Assembly: GCA_014843695.1 (NCBI GenBank)
Contig: CM026391.1
Coordinates: 36,583,064 to 36,647,063, forward strand
DNA length: 64,000 nucleotides
Direction: 5' to 3'
Source: Archivesica marissinica
Lineage: Eukaryota > Mollusca > Bivalvia > Venerida > Vesicomyidae
In this document: piece after piece, positions 54,144 through 64,000 of the stretch
How the letters are laid out: every line of letters starts with the position of its first letter
Position numbering within the stretch: position 1 is the stretch's first letter
The notes under the pieces: generated by a model
Told to the model about the DNA's origin: nothing
Database searches by the model: none
Seen by the model: only the letters and a program-made list of their open reading frames with translations
Position numbers and translations under genes: made by a program

Positions 54144-54927
54144 TGGGAATATGTTAGTATCATGATATGATTATCAGGGAATAAATTGTGAACTATTTCA
54201 ATGCTCGTCTTGTTACATCTGTACTGGTTGGCCACCCTTTGGATGGGGCGACCCATTGATCCGTCCACCCTCGCAAACACTTGATCTTGCAATCTTGCAG
54301 TTGCACGCACGATTTTTGTTCTCGATTATTCCAGTGCACGTTTCCAATCAATATACGTGAAGATTTTCAAGATTTAAACATACTAAATTTGACTGTTAAT
54401 TGATTTTTGAATTCTTTGTGGACTTCTAGACACAAGGAGGAAACACATATATGTGTAACTGTTTGTTTTTTGGAGGTCCAATAAGTGGCTAAATTGTGAT
54501 GCTGTCAACAAACGTACAGAGTAACATTGAGTCTAAGCATGATGAAGCTTATTACAAATACAAAATAAGCAAATATAAAGTGTCAAATATTTTGAAAAAT
54601 GTTTAAAAAAACGATATCATTACTAGTGCAATGTACATGTCTGTAATTTCTCTGTTGAAAAATGTATGCTTTAATTTATTATTTAGCTTATTTGATCAAT
54701 ACGAAGTTGCACACAATATTTTTTATTGCAGATTGTGATATAAACAAACTGCCGGAAAATAGAAGTGTCTGGATAATGGGTCTTCTCTTGAATTTTAATT
54801 GACATTTTAATTGCCCCTTTTGGGGCATCACTACTGGTGCTTACCTCCCTTGAAATTAGCTGTTTTGTGTTATTCGATATATGACAAGCGGACCTATTTA
54901 TTGATATAAAAGAAATGACAGTGCATC
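54144..54927. other. AT-rich island, no gene seen
   Basis: About 780 bp between two SINEs. It has a small hairpin gccccttttggggc at 54813-54826. It may hold downstream or polyadenylation sequence of the minus-strand ligase gene, but no signal can be assigned with confidence. Confidence 0.45.
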
Positions 54928-54946
54928 ATAAACGTTTAAAGTTAAG

Positions 54947-55147
54947 ACGATCCCCCGTCTGACCCTAATAAAATCAACAGTCTTTCAGATGGGACTTTAA
55001 ACCGAGGTCTCGTGTCGGTGCTTTACACTTGGAATGGGTCTCTGTATCTTGCACTATCCTCCAAAAATCTAAAATGACTAATCTCTTCAGGAGGCGTCGC
55101 TCATATGGGCAACCGGTAGCAACGATAAATAAACGTAAAACACCACG
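54947..55147 (+). mobile_element. SINE-A copy 4, 5'-truncated with 19-bp target-site duplication
   Basis: The copy begins inside box B (gatcccccgtctgacc), continues through the SINE-A body, and ends ataaataaacgtaaaacacc. It is flanked by ataaacgtttaaagttaag (54928-54946) and ataaacgtttaaagctaag (55148-55166), 18 of 19 identical. The truncation at the 5' end together with a duplication of this length fits target-primed reverse transcription. It lies 40 bp left of array H. Confidence 0.9.
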
Positions 55148-55208
55148 ATAAACGTTTAAAGCTAAGTTTAAAAAACATAGATATTTGGACGGAAAAGGGT
55201 TGCGAACC

Positions 55209-57111
55209 AGTATGGTTGGAGTATTGAGTTTGTCTTGTTCCATCTGTATGGCTGGAGTATTGAGTTTGCCTTGTTCCATCTGTATGGCTGGAGTATTGAG
55301 TGTGTCTTGTTCCATCTGTATGGCTGGAGTATTGAGTTTGTCTTGTTCCATCTGTATGGCTGGAGTATTGAGTTTGTCTTGTTCCATCTGTATGGCTGGA
55401 GTATTGAGTTTGTCGTGGTTCCATCTGTATGGCTGGAGTATTGAGTTTGTCGTGGTTCCATCTGTATGGTTGGAGCATTGAGTTTGTCGTGGTTCAATCT
55501 GTATGGCTGGAGTATTGAGTTTGTCGTGGTTCCATCTGTATGGTTGGAGCATTGAGTTTGTCGTGGTTCCATCTGTATGGCTGGAGTATTGTTTGTCGTG
55601 GTTCCATCTGTATGGCTGGAGTATTGAGTTTGTCGTGGTTCCATCTGTATGGTTGGAGTATTGAGTTTGTCATGGTTCCATCTGTATGGCTGGAGTACTG
55701 AGTTTGTTGTGGTTCCATCTGTATGGCTGGAGTATTGAGTTTGTCGTGGTTCCATCTGTATGGCTGGAGTATTGAGTTGTCGTGGTTCCATCTGTATGGC
55801 TGGAGTATTGAGTTTGTTGTGGTTCCACCTGTATGGCTGGAGTATTGAGTTTGTCTTGTTCCATCTGTATGGCTGGAGTATTGAGTGTCTTGTTCCATCT
55901 GTATGGCTGGAGTATTGAGTTTGTCTTGTTCCATCTGTATGGCTGGAGTATTGAGTGTCGTGGTTCCATCTGTATGGCTGGAGTATTGAGTTTGTCGTGG
56001 TTCCATCTGTATGGCTGGAGTATTGAGTTGTCGTGGTTCCATCTGTATAGCTGGAGTATTGAGTTTGTTGTGGTTCCACCTGTATGGCTGGAGTATTGAG
56101 TTTGTCTTGTTCCATCTGTATGGCTGGAGTATTGGGTTTGTCTTGTTCCATCTGTATGGCTGGAGTATTGAGTTTGTCTTGTTCCATCTGTATGGCTGGA
56201 GTATTGAGTTTGTCGTGGTTCCATCTGTATGGCTGGAGTATTGAGTTTGTCGTGGTTCCATCTGTATGGCTGGAGTATTGAGTTTGTCTTGTTCCATCTG
56301 TATGGCTGGAGTATTGAGTTTGTTGTGGTTCCATCTGTATGGTTGGAGTATTGAGCTTGTTGTGGTTCCATCTGTATGGCTGGAGTATTGAGTTTGTTGT
56401 GGTTCCATCTGTATGGCTGGAGTATTGAGTTTGTCTTGTTCCATCTGTATGGCTGGAGTATTGAGTTTGTCTTGTTCCATCTGTATGGTTGGAGTATTGA
56501 GTTTGTCTTGTTCCATCTGTATGGCTGGAGTATTGGGTTTGTCTTGTTCCATCTGTATGGCTGGAGTATTGGGTTTGTCTTGTTCCATCTGTATGGCTGG
56601 AGTATTGAGTTTGTCTTGTTCCACCTGTATGGCTGGAGTATTGAGTTTGTTGTGGTTCCATCTGTATGGCTGGAGTATTGAGTTTGTCTTGTTCCATCTG
56701 TATGGCTGGAGTATTGAGTTTGCCTTGTTCCACCTGTATGGCTGGAGTATTGAGTTTGTCTTGTTCCATCTGTATGGCTGGAGTATTGAGTTTGTCTTGT
56801 TCCATCTGTATGGCTGGAGTACTGAGTTTGTCTTGTTCCATCTGTATGGCTGGAGTATTGGGTTTGTCTTGTTCCATCTGTATGGTTGGAGTATTGAGTT
56901 TGTCGTGGTTCCATCTGTATGGCTGGAGTATTGGGTTTGTCTTGTTCCATCTGTATGGTTGGAGTATTGAGTTTGTTGTGGTTCCATCTGTATGGCTGGA
57001 GTATTGAGTTTGTTTTGTTCCATCTGTATGGCTGGAGTATTGAGTTTGTCGTGGTTCCATCTGTATGGCTGGAGTATTGAGTTTGTCTTGTTCCACCTGT
57101 ATGGCTGGAGT
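55209..57111. repeat. Array H: 36/37-bp minisatellite after the HECW stop codon
   Basis: The unit is tgagtttgtcttgttccatc then tgtatggctggagtat, 36 bp, with a cgtgg form of 37 bp; about 52 units. On the minus strand no frame has a stop codon, so open frames of 650, 509 and 491 codons overlap in all three frames. That pattern follows from a stop-free unit and a length that shifts frame, and does not indicate coding. The array starts 31 bp beyond the ligase stop, so it probably lies in the 3' UTR or immediate downstream DNA. Confidence 0.95.
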
Positions 57112-57141
57112 ACCTACCATAGTGACTGGGTAGTTTGCGTA

Positions 57142-57566
<425 letters not shown>

Positions 57567-58516
57567 TTCTGTACACCTGCGTGGTTCACACAACATACTG
57601 GATTGTTCTGTACACCTGTGTGGTTCACACAACATACTGGATTGTTCTGTACACCTGCGTGGTTCACACAACATACTGGATTGTTCTGTACACCTGTGTG
57701 GTTCACACAATATACTGGATTGTTCTGTACACCTGTGTGGTTCACACAACATACTGGATTGTTCTGTACACCTGTGTGGTTCACACAATATACTGGATTG
57801 TTCTGTACACCTGCGTGGTTCACACAACATACTGGATTGTTCTGTACACCTGTGTGGTTCACACAACATACTGGATTGTTCTGTACACCTGTGTGGTTCA
57901 CACAACATACTGGATTGTTCTGTACACCTGCGTGGTTCACACAACATACTGGATTGTTCTGTACACCTGTGTGGTTCACACAACATACTGGATTGTTCTG
58001 TACACCTGTGTGGTTCACACAACATACTGGATTGTTCTGTACACCTGTGTGGTTCACACAACATACTGGATTGTTCTGTACACCTGTGTGGTTCACACAA
58101 CATACTGGATTGTTCTGTACACCTGTGTGGTTCACACAACATACTGGATTGTTCTGTACACCTGTGTGGTTCACACAACATACTGGATTGTTCTGTACAC
58201 CTGTGTGGTTCACACAACATACTGGATTGTTCTGTACACCTGTGTGGTTCACACAACATACTGGATTGTTCTGTACACCTGTGTGGTTCACACAACATAC
58301 TGGATTGTTCTGTACACCTGTGTGGTTCACACAACATACTGGATTATTCTATACACCTGTGTGGTTCACACAACATACTGGATTGTTCTATACACCTGTG
58401 TGGTTCACACAACATACTGGATTGTTCTGTACACCTGTGTGGTTCACACAATATACTGGATTGTTCTATACACCTGTGTGGTTCACACAATATACTGGAT
58501 TATTCTGTACACTTGT
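57567..58516. repeat. Array I: 39-bp minisatellite in the last HECW intron
   Basis: The unit is ctgtgtggttcacacaacat then actggattgttctgtacac, 39 bp, about 24 copies. Units are very uniform: most differ only at tgtg/cgtg, caacat/caatat or ctgtac/ctatac. Because 39 is divisible by three and the unit has few stops, five of six frames are open for 257 to 381 codons. The position inside an intron of a minus-strand gene, and openness in conflicting frames, argue against coding. Confidence 0.95.
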
Positions 58517-58584
58517 GCAAGAGATCCCCAGTACTTTGTGTATGGAAACAAGATATTACAGACATACAGACAAAGCGGGAACTA

Positions 58585-61482
<2,898 letters not shown>

Positions 61483-61555
61483 CCAGCTGAGCGCAAACTC
61501 CGGGCCTCTCACATCTGAAGCGAATGCGCTACCACTCCGCTATCACGACTTCCAA
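61483..61555 (-). mobile_element. SINE-C copy 2, tRNA-like head only
   Basis: On the minus strand ggaagtcgtgatagcggagt, cgcattcgcttcagatg and gcccggagtttgcgc match the head of SINE-C copy 1 (17908-17990), including the ttcag anticodon-loop sequence. The body is missing; array K begins where the body should start. Confidence 0.8.
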
Positions 61556-61584
61556 TATTTTACAATCCGTTGAGATAAACTCAC

Positions 61585-61623
61585 CTGTAGCAAACGGAGT
61601 CTACGTTCATTGTCAAACTCCTC
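61585..61623 (-). CDS. HECW: HECW-type HECT E3 ligase, third-last exon, 5' end unresolved
   Basis: On the minus strand the sequence reads EEFDNERRLRLLQ and ends in a consensus donor, ctacag|gtgagt. The last codon CAG is complete, so the exon ends in phase 0 as the next exon requires. The residues are the segment that joins the HECT N-lobe and C-lobe and immediately precedes QFVTG. Reading further upstream gives I, Q, L, S and then an in-frame TGA at 61638-61636, at the edge of array L. The exon must therefore begin at an AG just upstream of TTT or GAG (61617 or 61620, giving a very short exon), or the 5' part has been displaced by array L. The start given here is the outer limit I can support by similarity. 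Confidence 0.75.
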
Positions 61624-61630
61624 AATTTGT

Positions 61631-63512
61631 AGGGATCAACTGGGGTACTCTATGTGGGGTAGAGTGATCAACTGGGGCACTCTATGTGGGGTATAGTGAT
61701 CAACTGGGGTACTCAATGTGGGGTATAGTGATCAACTGGGGTACTCTATGTGGGGTATAGTGATCAACTGGGGTACTCTATGTGGGGTATAGTGATCAAC
61801 TGGGGTACTCTATGTGGGGTATAGTGATCAACTGAGGTACTCAATGTGGGGTATAGTGATCAACTGGGGTACTCAATGTGGGGTATAGTGATCAACTGAG
61901 GTACTCAATGTGGGGTATAGTGATCAACTGGGGTACTCAATGTGGGGTATAGGGATCAACTGAGGTACTCAATGTGGGGTATAGTGATCAACTGGGGTAC
62001 TCAATGTGGGGTATAGGGATCAACTGAGGTTCCATGTGGGGTATAGTGATCAACTGAGGTACTCTATGTGGGGTATAGTGATCAACTGAGGTACTCAATG
62101 TGGGGTATAGTGATCAACTGAGGTACTCTATGTGGGGTATAGTGATCAACTGAGGTACTCAATGTGGGGTATAGTGATCAACTGGGGTACTCCATGTGGG
62201 GTAGAGTGATCAACTGAGGTACTCTATGTGGGGTAGAGTGATCAACTGAGGTACTCTATGTGGGGTATAGTGATCAACTGAGGTACTCTATGTGGGGTAT
62301 AGTGATCAACTGGGGTACTCAATGTGGGGTATAGTGATCAACTGAGGCTACTCCATGTGGGGTATAGGATCAACTGGGCTTCTCCATGTGGGGTATAGTG
62401 ATCAACTGGGGTACTCTATGTGGGGTAGAGTGATCAACTGAGGTACTCAATGTGGGGTATAGTGATCAACTGGGGTACTCAATGTGGGGTATAGTGATCA
62501 ACTGAGGTACTCCATGTGGGGTATAGTGATCAACTGGGCTACTCCATGTGGGGTATAGTGATCAACTGAGGCTTCATCCATGTGGGGTATAGTGATCAAC
62601 TGAGGCTTCATGTTCCATGTGGGGTATAGTGATCAACTGAGGCTACTCCATGTGGGGTATAGGGATCAACTGGGGTTCATCCATGTGGGGTATAGTGATC
62701 AACTGAGGCTTCATGTTCCATGTGGGGTATAGGGATCAACTGGGGCTTCATGTTCCATGTGGGGTATAGTGATCAACTGAGGCTTCATGTTCCATGTGGG
62801 GTATAGTGATCAACTGAGGCTTCATGTTCCATGTGGGGTATAGTGATCAACTGAGGCTTCATGTTCCATGTGGGGTATAGTGATCAACTGAGGCTTCATG
62901 TTCCATGTGGGGTATAGGGATCAACTGGGGCTTCATGTTCCATGTGGGGTATAGTGATCAACTGAGGCTTCATGTTCCATGTGGGGTATAGTGATCAACT
63001 GAGGCTTCATGTTCCATGTGGGGTATAGGGATCAACTGAGGCTTCATGTTCCATGTGGGGTATAGTGATCAACTGAGGCTTCATGTTCCATGTGGGGTAT
63101 AGTGATCAACTGAGGCTTCATGTTCCATGTGGGGTATAGGGATCAACTGAGGCTTCATGTTCCATGTGGGGTATAGTGATCAACTGAGGCTTCATTCCAT
63201 GTGGGGTATAGGGATCAACTGAGGCTTCATTTCCATGTGGGGTATAGGGATCAACTGGGGCTTCACGTTCCATGTGGGGTATAGGGATCAACTGAGGCTT
63301 CATGTTCCATGTGGGGTATAGGGATCAACTGAGGCTTCACGTTCCATGTGGGGTATAGGGATCAACTGAGGCTTCATGTTCCATGTGGGGTATAGGGATC
63401 AACTGAGGCTTCATGTTCCATGTGGGGTATAGGGATCAACTGAGGCTTCATGTTCCATGTGGGGTATAGGGATCAACTGAGGCTTCATGTTCCATGTGGG
63501 GTATAGGGATCA
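61631..63512. repeat. Array L: minisatellite changing from 32-bp to 37-bp units
   Basis: Left part (61631 to about 62340): gatcaactggggtactctat then gtggggtatagt, 32 bp. Right part (about 62600-63512): gatcaactgaggcttcatgt then tccatgtggggtatagg, 37 bp. Between them are intermediate forms such as ggctactccatg and ggcttcatccatg. About 55 units. On the minus strand each unit ends in an acceptor-like accccag or gcctcag followed by ttgatc. It lies directly upstream of the third-last ligase exon. Confidence 0.95.
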
Positions 63513-63803
63513 CAAGATGGCATCGTATATGATCACATGTTTGTGGCCTCACAATTTGTGAGCGGTCGCAGAGCACACGCAGATGTACGGATTTCCCAAT
63601 GGGAATGAAGGAGTAGCTGCCATTGTAGTGAGGCCACAATGTGATGGCAGCTCCGAGGCTCAAGCTGTCCGGTGGAAATACTACATCTTGGAGGAGGGAA
63701 CAACACTCCGTGAATAGGCTCATTGGATCAGACTTTCCGGAAAAATGTATGGTTTCACTTGACTGATGTGCGTTTGAACACTCCCAATCGCGACCAGTCA
63801 AAT
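63513..63803 (-). other. Unique segment with an open minus-strand frame, unidentified
   Basis: About 290 bp between arrays L and M. On the minus strand one frame is open for about 95 codons with mixed, protein-like composition (for example SLLQDVVFPPDSLSLGAAI and KSVHLRVLCDRSQIV), while the other two minus frames have stops. I do not recognise a domain, and it does not match any HECT segment. No clear acceptor or donor pair was located. It also contains a perfect 11-bp inverted pair, tgtggcctcac/gtgaggccaca. It could be an exon of another transcript, a decayed element, or chance. Confidence 0.25.
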
Positions 63804-64000
63804 CCACCTCGACCACCAGTCGCGCACACTCCCACCTCGACCACCAGTCGCGCACACTCTCACCTCGACCACCAGTCGCGCACACTCCCACCAGTCGCGC
63901 ACACTCCCACCTCGACCACCAGGCGCGTACACTCCCACCAGTCCCGCACACTTCCACCTCGACCACCAGTCGCGCACACTCCCACCTCGACCACCAGTCG
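63804..64000. repeat. Array M: 28-bp CpG-rich minisatellite, runs off the window
   Basis: The unit is ccacctcgaccaccagtcgc then gcacactc, 28 bp, with 19-bp variants that lack the cctcgacca part. It is far richer in G+C and CpG (tcgcgc) than every other array here. A decayed copy can be seen from about 63775. The right end is outside the window. Confidence 0.9.

Noticed and set aside
55168..57120. A 650-codon minus-strand frame across array H
   Set aside because: All three minus frames are open through the same repeat, and the end of the frame translates SINE-A antisense. The true stop of the ligase lies upstream at 57142.
63448..63966. A 172-codon frame as an upstream HECW exon
   Set aside because: Both ends translate arrays L and M, and the unique middle has no HECT, WW or C2 features that I recognise.

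Overview
The window is eukaryotic and almost certainly molluscan, probably bivalve. It carries several tRNA-derived SINE families, some with 3' tails and a proline-rich-looking core of the type I associate with mollusc genomes, and it has intron-split genes. Species cannot be named from sequence alone. About 53 of 64 kb is tandem repeat: thirteen separate minisatellite or satellite arrays (A to M) with units of 20 to 48 bp. Only C and D are visibly related to each other. The gap-filled stretch at 51731-52730 is exactly 1000 N.

Layout: A (27 bp, 1-170); SINE fragments; B (30/31 bp, 2048-8027); a short island; C and D (both 41 bp, 8691-17670); a SINE; E (20 bp, 18164-20243); an island with three SINE copies; F (38/40 bp, 22264-34646) with an internal AAC-rich expansion; an island; G (26 bp, 36051-51730), cut by the assembly gap; an island with a foldback and two SINEs; H (36/37 bp, 55209-57111); then I (39 bp), J (48 bp), K (21 bp), L (32 to 37 bp) and M (28 bp) up to the right edge.

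The one real gene I can support lies on the minus strand at 61.6-57.1 kb. Three exons encode the C-lobe of a HECT-type E3 ubiquitin ligase that reads like HECW (NEDL) family: an exon ending in a RLRLLQ motif (61585), a 113-nt exon (58722-58610), and a last exon with the catalytic cysteine in [10 protein letters not shown] and a stop at 57142. Splice sites and phases agree exactly. Upstream exons lie beyond the window. Each intron, and the region after the stop, is filled with its own minisatellite.

The most striking object is array J. Its 48-bp unit is a tandem copy of the HECW intron/exon junction: 18 nt of intron ending in a TTTTCAG acceptor plus the first 30 nt of the exon. I count about 24 acceptor copies, every length variant is a multiple of three, and the whole array is open in the ligase frame. 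Any of the upstream acceptors would therefore insert 16-residue repeats in frame into the HECT C-lobe. Other long open frames in arrays H, I and K look like by-products of repeat composition.
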